A DNA stretch of 64,000 bases from assembly GCA_019022495.1 (NCBI GenBank), contig JAFEKR010000001.1, positions 7,998,001 to 8,062,000 of the forward strand, read 5' to 3'. Positions 1-11,158 of this stretch are shown here, in pieces. This stretch comes from Epichloe hybrida (Eukaryota; Ascomycota; Sordariomycetes; Hypocreales; Clavicipitaceae). The notes beneath the pieces are model-generated. The model saw only the letters and a program-made list of their open reading frames with translations, was not told the origin of the DNA and made no database searches. Both the position numbers and the translations under genes were made by a program. How positions within the stretch are numbered: the stretch's first letter is position 1; the number at the start of each line of letters is the position of its first letter.

Positions 1-1574
1 GCCCCCCCTTTTCATTCTTCACGCCTACTTCTTCTCCGTCGAAAACACCCCGTCCACCCGCTTCCCGCCCCCCCCGCACGCCGCGCAGCCAATCACGGAC
101 CCCTGACGCCGTGCCCGCTGTCCGAAAGCGGATAAAAACGTGGGTGGAGCTCCGCTTTCTGCACGCCGCTGGTTTCTATTTTTTTTTCTATTAATTTTTG
201 TTTGTACATGGTATGTCTTTTGAACAGGAACCCCCCCCCCCCCCTAAACCATCTTTGGCATGTTGGCCACACACCCTTGTGGTCGAACAGGGCCGTGTTT
301 CAACTTCTTGTTTTCAACATGCTAGCTAGGCTCGGGCTCGGGCTCGGGCCCGGGCCCGGCTGCGGCTAAAGATTGAAGAACTTGTGCAAAAGGGAAACAA
401 CGAGTCGCCCCCAAAAAAAACCATCCCGTTGTCTCACCTCTAGCCGTTCAATTTCATTTCATTCCCCTTTTTGCTCCAGATCCGATCTGACTTCTCGCGT
501 TTCTCAGATCTACGCACTCTTTCCTGCCTGGGGTTGCCGCCCCATGTCCGTCAGTGTTCTGAAACCTCTTGTCCCAGCCCAATCTTTCTACCCCCCACCA
601 CTTGATCCGCGTCATGTCCCTCCCTCCTGGGTCATCTGCGTCTCTGTGCCACCGTGACCGGGGGCCCCCCCCATGTTCACTCTGATTGCAGGACGGCTCT
701 GGACCCCTGGTCTTTCTCCAGATTGCCGCCACGTCCATCTTGAGCAAGAATAAACCCGCCAGTAATGTCTCTCCCATCATTCCATTCAACCATCCCAGAC
801 AAAAAAATAATAATAATGAAAACAAAAAAAGGTAAGCTGGCTCACATGATCCATTCTGGTACTTCTCATCGCATCCTGGTTTTTATTCATGAGTCATTCC
901 CTAGGGAACTAGGAATGGTTGGAACTGAAAACAGAAATGAAAAGAGTTGAAAAATTTCCCTTGACTCCCAGTACAATGCTACCATATGCGAAATCTCCCG
1001 AGGACATCCAAAACAAACATCAATGTATCAATACAAATGCAAAAAAAAAATACCCTTCGTTACCCACATGCCGCGTTCAAATCTTGCCCTCCCTGTAACA
1101 ATGATTGCACAATGGACATGCTTGGTGCTGTAAATCCCAGGAATACGGATAAGAAGACCCTGATTGCAATGAATGCTTTCCGAAACTGGACAAATTTGAC
1201 TCGAGAAAGGAAAGAGAATCAGGCAGTGTCAGAAGCACCCCATTCCCGATTCCATGTCAACGCCGCAAAAAGGGTGCGAGGGAAGGATATATTCATATCC
1301 AAAAACCCTTGTTGGCTCATTTACAATCATTCCATATGCTTGTCTCCTTGCTGAATATATCCTAAAACCCCTTCTTCCGAAAGAAAATGCCAGTTTTGGC
1401 GATCCGTACTGTCAACGAATTTGAATTTGTGCAGCCACACCCATGCTTCCCGACAACCTCAGATATCGATCGACGACGTCTTGGAGATATTGAAGGCGGG
1501 TAAAGGAAAGGATAAAAGAATCAAGACAATGTGTGGTTGAAGAGTAAAAAAATGAGCACCCAATTTAGCTTCAA
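1..1574. other. Left-edge non-coding stretch
   Basis: I see no convincing gene. Open frames here are short, lack recognisable domains and overlap homopolymer runs. The stretch includes a C-run near 230-244 and a small G/C-rich hexamer repeat (separate entry). The last few hundred bases are probably the 3' flank of the minus-strand gene that ends at 1575. Confidence 0.5.
331..360. repeat. CTCGGG/CCCGGG hexamer tandem repeat
   Basis: Five consecutive 6-bp units: three CTCGGG, then CCCGGG and CCCGGC. It is not inside a recognisable gene. It is a short G-rich microsatellite that could form stable secondary structure. Confidence 0.8.
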
Positions 1575-3182
1575 CTAGTCGGAATCCCTTCGAGGTGAGC
1601 CTCTCTCCCGGCGCATCCCAACTTCTTCCCGGTGTCGGGGAGCAGTCTGCCTGTCATCTTCGTGGGCTGATTGGAAATGACATCGTGAGGCTTCGCGCGA
1701 GTGTCGTCCAGATGCATCGTGTGTGAGTAGCGTAGACACCGAGTGCCTGCTCGATTCTCCAAGATATCTCTCTTGGCGGGGAAACTCCGCCTTCACGTCT
1801 CGATTCGGTGTCAGGCCATGTGGTGGTGGCGGCGCTCGTTCCGCTTCCTCCATGCTGTGATATCCTGCTGGTCGATACCATGTGACATCGCTCTTTTGCC
1901 GTTTATGGCCCCCCCTTCGAGCAGGCGGAGGATTCGACAAGGTGCTCTGTATGAATGGCGGAGGAGATCGGAGTCGCTGTTCGCCAGGGGTTTCTGCTGA
2001 CTGTGATCCCGTAGCTTTGCGTTTTTTATTGGGATTCCCTATTTGAAAAAAAAAAACCCAAAAAAAAACAGGCCTCATGTTAGTATTTCACACCGAGTCT
2101 CGCTTTCTCTTTGTTTTGGACGCACCGGGCGGGCTTCCAAGTCTGTTGGAACTACCACTCCCAGACTGCGTCGCTGGTGGTTGCCAATGATGAAAGTAGA
2201 GGCTCGGGCTCGTTTCTTGGGTCGCTGAAGGCGCATGCATATGGGACTCATGACTCCCGCCACCGTATGGTGGTGCCGGCATGGGACCGCCGGATTGTCC
2301 AGCATGGGCAGGCACATTTCCTCCCCCCGTTGTGCGGCCAACTACCCCGCTGACTGTCTGTCCTCGTGGTCTCGATGGTGATGCGGGATATGGAACGTAA
2401 CTTCCGGGACCTGGGGGTGGTGGTGGGGGTGGGCCACTTGGTCCGGGATGATATGGACCTTGGCTCTGAGCATGGCCCTCTCTCTGCTGAGCATCAGGGG
2501 ATTGTTGCCTCTGCGGGGGCAAGAGCTGTAAGTGGTGACTCTGCGAAGGCGGAAAGAATTGCTGAGCCCAGTCCAGTGCTGCCTGGGGCAATGCCCCGCC
2601 AGAACCCATCCCAGCAAATATCAGAGGAATCATGGGCGGAGGAATCCCGCCTCGGATCGAATCTCTCAACATGTCCATTTCAACTCTTCGTTGCTCCAGG
2701 CGGAGGCTCTCTTGCCTCGTCTTCTCCTCTTCCTGCCTTGTCTTCTCCTCTTCTGCTTTGGCTTGTAGCCAGTGTCTCATAGCTTCCTCGGATCCATGCC
2801 AATGCTGAGGGGGTGGTGGTAGAGTCGTCCACGGCTGGCCATGGGCAGAGGGATCTTGGCTGTGTGGAGGATGTGTGGGTGGCGGTTGTTGCTGTTGCTG
2901 TTGCTGTTGATGGCCGTGATGAGGTGTTGGCGGCACACCTGATGATGAAGCCTGCTGGGGAGGAAGTGCCATTGCTGCTGGAGGTGGCAGCCCACGGTGA
3001 GTCGCTGACATGGTATGACTGCCGCTAATTGGACTATGATTGCGTGAAGTCGTCGGATAAGGATGGTACAGAGCCTCTGTCTGGCCTGGAGGAGGGGAAG
3101 GCCGGGATGTCGCAGGCGGAGTTGGTAAATCATGAACGGACCTATAGCCGTATGTTGTTGGCTGCTTCAAAGTAAGCATCAT
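1575..3182 (-). CDS. Proline/glutamine-rich protein of unknown function
   Basis: Exon 1 (3182-2094) encodes 363 residues: a proline-rich N terminus, a run of eight glutamines followed by HTH/PPP-rich sequence, a charged repeated AEEEKTRQ-type helix, a segment rich in G, P and M (RGGIPPPMIPLIFAGMG), then more polyproline. The exon ends in TKRKRDS, followed by a GTGTGA donor and a perfect TACTAAC branch point; an acceptor AAATAG gives a 55-bp intron (2039-2093). Exon 2 continues with basic KKRK and GGHKRQKSD motifs to a stop at 1575. With that acceptor the phases disagree by one base unless an A6 run just inside exon 2 is really A7, or a deeper CACAG acceptor (about 2000) is used. The start may also be upstream, because CTTAC...GAAGCAG near codon 7 resembles an acceptor. 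The composition suggests a nuclear, largely disordered protein. I do not recognise the family. Confidence 0.55.
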
Positions 3183-3611
3183 AGCTCAAATGACAAGGAA
3201 CGTATTAAATTCATGTGTGAGAGAGTTGCACGCTGCGGAAGAGAAAGCCAAAAGCAAAATGACGCAAGAACTGGAATTCGAGGTGTGATTCAGAAGTAGA
3301 AGAAGAAAGGGCTTCAAGGAAGGACAGAAACGAAAGAAGAGAAGAAGGGGAGGCCAGGAAATAGGTGGCGGGGAGTTGGCAGAGGACAGAAGATGGGCTT
3401 AAAGGAGCGATATGCTTGTCGTTGAAAAGAAGTCAGAGAAGAGGAAAAGAGGTGAAGGCGTCTAGGCGTACAGAAGTGGATATCAAGTGTTTAAATCCAA
3501 AGCTTGCAAGACGAGCGAGTTGCAAGCTGGAGTTTTTCTAGGTGTCGTCCAGCTGTATGTAATAGCGGCCGAGAACGGGTGTGGTGGGGTGAGGGGCGTA
3601 TTGTAGTGGTC

Positions 3612-3647
3612 GTTTGGGCCGTTTGGGTCGTCTGGGTCGCCTGGGTC
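3612..3647. repeat. 9-bp minisatellite, GTTTGGGTC type
   Basis: Four consecutive 9-bp units: GTTTGGGCC, GTTTGGGTC, GTCTGGGTC and GCCTGGGTC. It lies about 430 bp upstream of the start of the proline/glutamine-rich gene. It is one of four clear 9-bp-period arrays in the window. Confidence 0.8.
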
Positions 3648-4990
3648 TGCGGACAAGGGCGAGCCAACCTCATCGAGACATGGCTGCTGGAGTCGGGGTG
3701 GAGAGGGTGGGCGTGGCGAGAGAATAGAGGCAGAGAGGGTGAGAGAGCTGCTGCCAGGATCCAGGATCCCTAGGACAGCAGACAGAGTTTGTTGAACCTG
3801 GGCTTTCTGAAACGGTATCTGACGCGGTTTGTTCCCTCTGCGGCGTTTCCTGGATCGGGGTTCGATGAAGCGCAACGGGGGCCACGACGCGAGCAGGTCC
3901 TAAGAGGCCGAAAAGGCAGGACGAGGGCAGTTGAGAGCCGGGCAGCTGCCCGGGGCGGACGCCGTCGGGAGTGGAGAAGAAACCAACTCCCTGGATTGTC
4001 GTCGACTTGGGAGTTGGGCCCAGCCTGGGAGGCGAGCCGGGGGTGGTGGGAGGACGGCCAGGGGTGTGAGACGAGATCGAGTGGAAGACGGGACTGGAAG
4101 CTTTTCAAATTTGGCAGGGCAATCGACGTTGAGATGGGGGGCTGTGGCGTCCAGCAGCAACCGCATCAACAACAACAGCGGGGGTTTCAAATGACAGAGG
4201 TGCGAGATGCGCGACGGGCGACGGGCGACGGGCGACTTGCCTTGGGCGAGATGCCCAGACAGGCAGGCAGGCAGGCAGGGCTGCCTTTCGTGCGTGGTGA
4301 TGTGTGAAACGAGCAACACACGAATGCCCGCAATCATGCCATGGTATAATAAAGAAAGCTCCGAGCAAGCTGGCAATGCGTCACGGGCCCAACGTGGCAG
4401 GGTCGTGTAAGCCGTCTTGTCTGCTTGCGTGGTCCAAAAGAGTAAAAAATACATGTTAGTATGATGTTACCAAGTTCCCAACCAACGAGACGCTGCACAG
4501 TAAGTACCGCACTGTCCTGCACAGTGGCTTCTCACAGGGAGGGGATTCACAAAGGACTTGTTGCTACTCCGTACTACGTATCAGAAGAAGCAAAAAGTGA
4601 AGCAAGGTAGAGTAGACCAAAGTAAGGAAGTTGAGGGAAGAGAACAAATAATAGCTCAGAACTAACTTGAAGTGAAGCGAGGGGTTAACAGGCTGAGGGC
4701 AGGAGGACTCGACCAACTCGGAAGGAGGAAGGAAGGGGAAGAAGGAAAAAAGGCCGCCTGCCTGTTTCCTGCTGCACTCCTCTCTCAGGCTCTCTGGTAG
4801 AACATGTGGACCCGCCATCACCGGCCAGTTTTGGCGGCCACGACCACATCGGCCGGCCCAAACGAGCGCGGATTCATTTACTAGCTGGTGACTGCTCTTG
4901 ACTGTTGTTGACTGCTGTTGACTCTGGGGAAGGCGCAGCGTGCGGACAGTGTCGGAGATTTGCCATGGCCAGCTTCCGCGGAAGGTATTC

Positions 4991-5142
4991 TGCCACCTGC
5001 CACCTGCCACCTGCCTGCCACATGCCTGCCACCTGCCTGCCACCTGCAATCTGCCACCTGCAATCTGCCACCTGTAATCTGCCACCTGCAATCTGCCACC
5101 TGCAATCTGCCACCCACCTGCAATCTGCCATCTGCAATCTGT
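4991..5142. repeat. TGCCACC / TGCAATCTGCCACC minisatellite
   Basis: A tandem array that starts with 7-bp TGCCACC-like units and passes into 14-bp units TGCAATCTGCCACC, with single-base variants (TGTAATC, CCATCTG). About 150 bp. The open frames over it on both strands are products of the repeat, not genes. Confidence 0.9.
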
Positions 5143-8100
5143 ATTCAGCACCCTGCTTCCTGCTCCCTGCTCTAGCTCTCGAGGCTAGCCACAAAACCTG
5201 TTACACATTAGACGATATTCGGGGACTGACTGACTGGGCTCTACAGTACTTTAGAGGCGAACCGCCATGGCATTCTTCTGTCAGCCTGCGTCGGCCCCGG
5301 CACCTAGCGTCCAAGTAAATAGCTCGAGCTTCAGCTGAAGACTTGGCAGCTAGGACAATATAAATGCAGAGAGCTTAGCCTGCCCCAACTTCTCCTGACT
5401 TGGCTTGCCTGACAAGCCTATCCTGGACCGGCATAATTTGGCTTCTTCCGTTTGACCTGATTGGGCTTTATAGTGTGCGGGTCTCGGGTCCCAAAGATGA
5501 CCATGACGATGAATGATGGTCAATTGAATACATATGGAGGCTGAACTGATGCCCACGGACAGTGGACACGACGAAGACAAGGGGAGGGGGCCAAAATCGC
5601 ATCAGACGCGAGACAATGCAAGATGGCATCCAATAAACTAACCATCGCCTTTAGCTCGACAGACGGACGATTCATACATTACCATGCCTCTTCGGGTCCG
5701 ACTACTGTACTCCGTATGTACACCACCACTCAACCTTTGCGCAGCGTTGATACGAAGAATGGTGTTGACTGAGTAGCATCTTGTTGGGAATGGCGCCGGC
5801 TGGGAAGTATACGCAGCACCTTGCGATGCATCTTTGAACCTGTTCGATGTACCCGCCGTTAGTTGTTCGAGTCAAGGAGGCGCGTCTGCCCAGTCTCATC
5901 CAACCCCAGCCGTCTCGGCACGCTGCCCGAGGTTTGAGAGACAAGACATGCGCCACTGCGGTGGTCCTTTGATTCGGTGCTCGCCCACAAGGTGCAGCTC
6001 TGAGAGCATCTCGTCTCTCGTGGGACGGCTACAACTCTTCTCCTGCCTCTCTCTTTATTCTCGGCGCATCGCCATGCCTGTAACAACAACAATTCCAGCG
6101 CCACTTAATAGCAGGCGGCTCCGCCTCGGGATCCAGGGAATTTGCACCGATGATAGCGCAAGGGACAGACACCCTGGCAAACAACGTGGGCCGCTTACAG
6201 GGAACAGCGGACGATGTGTGTGGGCTTGAACGCATTGTTGCTTGTTGCTCACACATGGTTGATTGCTTATAAATCATATTAGTCAACTACTGCGCTCGAA
6301 TGACTATTTCAATCCTCTTTCTGGGCTCGGTACTCGCTCGAACCACCATGCAAATTTTTGTCTTTGAAGCACCCGAGTCTCGACGTAGTGACACTAAGTA
6401 TGGTCACTTCTCGTGCTTCCTTGGGGTCATGATACGCCGTCTACTTTTTATGTCATATTTCCACACCGCATCAATGGGGCCAGCAATTATGTGCTTATTC
6501 AAAAACGATTTAGTCTCTAGTAGACCAAACAACCCTTTCAACCTTCCTTCTCCGTCCGGGCCACGCCACAGCGCCACCGCCCAAGGTTTTCGGCATGTTC
6601 AAGGCAGCTAATAGTAATGCCGCATTTCACTCGGCACACACTTCGATGATACAATTCGGCAACCAGATAATAGCCAGACATCGCTTGCACATGACATGGA
6701 CCAAGCCCGAGGCGGTCCCTGCCATATGTTGTTACGAAGGTATTAATCCATGCATCACCTAGATTCGTCTACACTGGGGGGTGCAACTGTTCTCTTACCC
6801 ATGTGCTCCGTGCGGAGGATATTACCCGGACGTAAGAAAATAATGCCAGAGGAAAGGAAGGGCTCACTATTTATGCCCTCAAATTGATGAAGGAAAGGAG
6901 AATCGGAATCTAGCCTCGGCAGCATCTCAGCAGCATATGTCCCGAATTGTCCCACAACATCCAACTTGCCTACGATGTGCTTCTCCCGTCCGCTTTGGCC
7001 GCTGTTACACTGCGTAAGGGTGCGGAAACACGAGGCGGGTTTCTGGACACCTCGAGTTCCGAATCAAGGCAGACGACAGACATGCTTCGTGCACAATGGG
7101 GAGAGGAAAGCATGCAGGTTTTTTAACCCTTTGTCAAAGGCCAATCCAAGGCCAATCCCCATCTCACCGGCGTTCAACACCACCATCCGTCCTATCGTAT
7201 TCATGCCCGAAGCTAGGTCCTTCAGCCTGCATTGGAGCAGAGTCCTTTTCTTCGCTCTATTGCTACCATCCTACGTCATGGCAGCTTTTTCCAGATGTGT
7301 GACGTCGACCCTAGAAACAAAGAATCTTGGTCATGTACTCCGTAGCCAAGACATCTTTATGCAGCCTCATCCATGCCCTCATGCGGCACAGAATGCCATC
7401 ATCGTCTTGAGCTATAAAGTAGTGGCCCTGAAGACGTCCCCACGAAGGTAATGAGACATTTTGGTGGGGTCGGTTCGAGCTGTCTGTCGTCTGCACAACT
7501 TTGTCCCATTTCAACATGAGCTGCCCACAATAAGTACTCAGAGTAAGTAGTAGGGCACCAGGGGTAGAGGTAGATACATACTTCTTGAGGCTAACTAGTA
7601 CCCCACTACCCCGGTCGAAAGCTAGGAATATCTGAAACAACCCCCGCCGTTCATGGAAACCTTGTCGGAGCTGATGGTTCTCACTCCGTACAAATTTCTC
7701 AATATCAACCATAATTGGCAATTGGAGTGTCTTGGGCAGCGAAGGGCTTCTTCCATGACAAGTCCGAATCATGCCGCTGGGAGGTGTTCCGTCTTGGTGG
7801 TGGCTGATTGCCAGATGCGGACGATGATGGGATGGAAATGGGCGCGCGATTTTTGCACGTATTGGATTCAACCAGCTGATCCTTTGACTTTGAGCCTGTG
7901 GCCAAGTGAGACGGAAACCGAAAGTTCTGGGATGGTGCTGTTGGCCCCGTAATACCTTCCGGCCCGGACAGCAACCTGGCAACTTTGCAAGATGAGAGTT
8001 TCATTCCTTTGGAGGTCAGGATGTCGACGCGCTCCATCAGGGAAGGATTGCCGGCGGACCGCCACCACGTTCGAGCCGCTTCAACGACCCAACAGGTCAT

Positions 8101-8271
8101 ACTCCGTACTGTAACTCGATTCGATGAAACACCCTGGCAGAAGTCGGCCTTGTGTCGATTTTGATATACGCTTCCGATATCGTCATGCAGCAAAGCCTTA
8201 TTAGTACTTGTTTCATGACAGGTGGTAAAAGAGAGAAAAGCGGAGAAGGAGCGATATGAATTCCTCGTTAC

Positions 8272-8305
8272 ACTACGGAGTACACTACGGAGTACACTAC
8301 GGAGT
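8272..8305. repeat. Tandem TACGGAGTACAC array
   Basis: Nearly three 12-bp units of ACTACGGAGTAC. It is a tandem version of the TACGGAGTA 9-mer that is scattered singly through the non-coding DNA of this window. Confidence 0.85.
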
Positions 8306-10120
8306 TCATTCGTTGAGGAATTTGTAAATTCTGCCAAGCACAACACACTTGCATGCTTGCAGCAGCCCATTTTGAGCATTGTACATGCATCCGAGATGCA
8401 GCTCCTAGTCCCAGTTAGTCCCAGGAGATCCAAAGCGCCCGCTTATTACTACGGGCTCTCCGGCGACCATCCTGACACCTTCTTCAATCATCGCTCTCAC
8501 GTCATGGCTTCAACCCCGACTGGTCCCACGCTCATCACATCATCACACACATCAAGTCGGCCGGCTGCTGTTCATGCGGGCGGGAACAAGGATTGCAGGC
8601 AGATGTTTATCAGGCGAACCGACAGAGTGAAACACGAGTTCGCCTCAGTTGCGCCTCAGTTGCTTGTTTGCACCGAGTAATATCTACGGAGTACAGACTG
8701 TCAGTCAGTGCTGGAATATGTAGAGCACTCCGGGTGCGCCAAACGAGGTGCCACCGAGAGGGCCACCACACCCACCCGGGAAGGGCATTGGAAAACGGTC
8801 TTTGCGCAAGGGTATCTGCCTGCGTAATTACGGATCCGTAGTAAGTGCAGGGGGTGAAGGCGTTATTGACGAGCCCACCAAATGGGGGTCCGTCCCCATT
8901 GTCCGATGCGTCCGATGCGTCTTGCCCTTCCTTTGTTTTGTGACCCATGAGAGCTGATAGGCCGCTCAACAATGAGCAAAAGGTCGCGCTAACTTGTTCC
9001 CAACGACCAGGATTGCAAATGGCCTTCGCCGGGGAGCGTTTCACAAACCTCCAGGGTTTTACCACGTTGCAACAAATACATACATATGCCCTTTTAGGGG
9101 GTTCAATTTCGGAGCTTTAGAATACCCCCTCCCGCCTAGTCAGGCTCCCACTGTCAGAAGGCAGATGAGAATTGTACTCCTTTTTTTTTTTTTTTTTGTC
9201 TTTGCCTCTGCTTTTGCCTTGCTTGTACTCCGTATGTACGAGCACTCGGTTCAAGAAGGGGGGGGGGGAGGGGGTCAGTCCCAATCCATATTCGGACCAA
9301 GACGGCACGGGAATCTGCCAATTTGCTTGCTACGCTAGGCCGGGTCTGGCCTGTTGTTGCTTTTTCCCGCTGTCATGGGGTGCCGGCGGCGGCGGAAGTC
9401 CGGCAGCACTACTAGCAAAAAGGCAAGTGAAACGGAGTGGGAATCGGAGTGGATAAGATGGGATGATGAGCGACTTTTTAAGTGAGTCAGCCATCCTTTG
9501 TCCCCCACCCGTTGTTAGTCACCAAACCCTAGCCCTAACCGTTGAGGGCATGCCGAACGAACTATAGTGGGGCACTACATAGATACGCGGAGTACGTGTG
9601 TTTCGCTCCTTCACATGCCGGCGGCGCACCTACAGGCTACCTACTATGTACTTGCATGAATCCGTATATTCACTAGCTTTCTTGGCACGATGTTTTACGG
9701 ATTACTACCTACCGAGTACGGCATTCTGGGCCAAGCCATTCGTTACGTACATGTCCGCCCGATCATGTGTGTGCAGCAGCGCACCACCTTACCTTGCAGT
9801 CGGACTCCTCAAAAAATGTGAGCGAGAAGTAACAGTCCGTATTGTACAAGGCAGTTTCTACTCCTTTCTTCCGTACTGCCAGGGCATCCCACCGTCCCAT
9901 GTCGACGTCTCATCGCCTGCTAAGAAAAAAAAAAAAAAAAAAAAAAAACCCCTCATGCATCATGACCGAGGCCGCGCAGTGAAAAAATTACTTGATAAAA
10001 CCCTGTCTTGTCCCATGCACTCACTCCCTCGCTGCTTGACATGCATGTCCCATCTCCCAAACGATGGGCAGCACATGTCGCGTCAGTGTAGTGCCTCCAA
10101 GGGACATGGCATCGTAGTTG

Positions 10121-10152
10121 CCCGTGGTAGCCCGTGGTAGCCCGTGGTAGCC
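10121..10152. repeat. CCCGTGGTAG x3 minisatellite
   Basis: Three perfect 10-bp units in non-coding DNA, followed by CC. Confidence 0.85.
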
Positions 10153-10250
10153 AATTACATTCAACTTTGCGCAATGCGGGATTGTAACCATTCTCTAAAC
10201 AACATTTGAACATTTGTAATGTCTTGGCATGAAACATCTATCCTGCCCCG

Positions 10251-10280
10251 GTCCAGTCCAGTCTAGTCTAGTCCAGTCCA
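10251..10280. repeat. GTCCA/GTCTA pentamer repeat
   Basis: Six consecutive 5-bp GTCYA units. Non-coding. Confidence 0.8.
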
Positions 10281-11158
10281 TTTTCATTCCGTCCCGCTTG
10301 GCCCCATTGCAGAAAAGAAAAAAAAAAAAAGAAAAAAGAGAGAGAGAAATGAAAAGCCATTCTCGTACATGAAGAAGATCAAGACGATCAAGGTGCCAAG
10401 TCTTCAATGACAAAGATTTTTAAGAACAATCATCATCCATTTCCCTTGTCATGAGAAAGCGAGTTGCCACACCATGTCTTGGTTTGGATTTCCCGTACAT
10501 GGACCACAATGGTTACGGCGGAACAGGACTGAAGAGTTGAATCAGATGATGTACATGCGCTGAGCTGAAGATGTAAAACACACAGAGGTGACGGGCCAAA
10601 AAAAAAAAAAAAACACACACAAGGTATGAAATGTCTAGGATGGGGCCGTTGCGAGTCGTGGCTATGAGCCGTAACCTGAGAGAGGAGCTTGTTCGTTGAA
10701 AGGGGATTGCGGAGGAAAGGTATTGGATGGGCGGTTTGGGTGGGACCAAAGGTGAGGAGGGAGCCTGCCTGTGGGTGGCATTTGTTTTTGATAAAGAAGA
10801 TTGCAAAGCCTGGATCGAAGAGAGCGGCCATGACCAAGCTTATGAACAGCTTCAATGGCCGAGACAATTCCGGCAATGTAAATGAAATGGCGAATGCCAT
10901 GCTCCTGCTCCGAGCAGCCTTGAGGTTGAGGTTAAGGGTGGGCGTTGTTACCGTGGTGAAGCTGGGATGATGCAATGCTCAGCCAAACGCATGGTCGCTC
11001 CTGGCATGGCCACCCTCGGTTGATGCTGGATTCGAATGCTTCTTGCTCAACAAGGCTTTAGGTCTTTCAGACTTGTCCGACTTGTCAGTAGGTGACTGAC
11101 TTGGTGGTGGTATCGTGGTCCATGGCAGGACCGGCATCACTGTTGCCGCGATTCTTGG

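Larger units (their letters stand above)
3183..11158. other. Gene-poor 8 kb region
   Basis: The first part is probably the promoter and 5' leader of the minus-strand gene starting at 3182. Beyond it I find no gene with credible domains or coherent splicing. Frames on the minus strand between about 7311 and 8433 are the longest but recognisable in no part. The region carries several minisatellites (separate entries), a T run at 9181-9197, an A24 run at 9925-9948, and many copies of TACTCCGTA/TACGGAGTA (4565, 5708, 7336, 8100, 8274, 8286, 8695, 9226). A telomere-like CCCTAGCCCTAACC lies near 9527. The last few hundred bases are 3' flank of the histidine kinase gene. Confidence 0.5.

Noticed and set aside
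7311..8433. Overlapping minus-strand frames that might be a spliced gene (with a GTATGT donor at 7581 and CAG at 7521)
   Set aside because: The best donor and acceptor do not keep frame, no domain is recognisable, and part of the frame translates the TACGGAGTACAC tandem repeat. It may be a degraded gene but cannot be supported.
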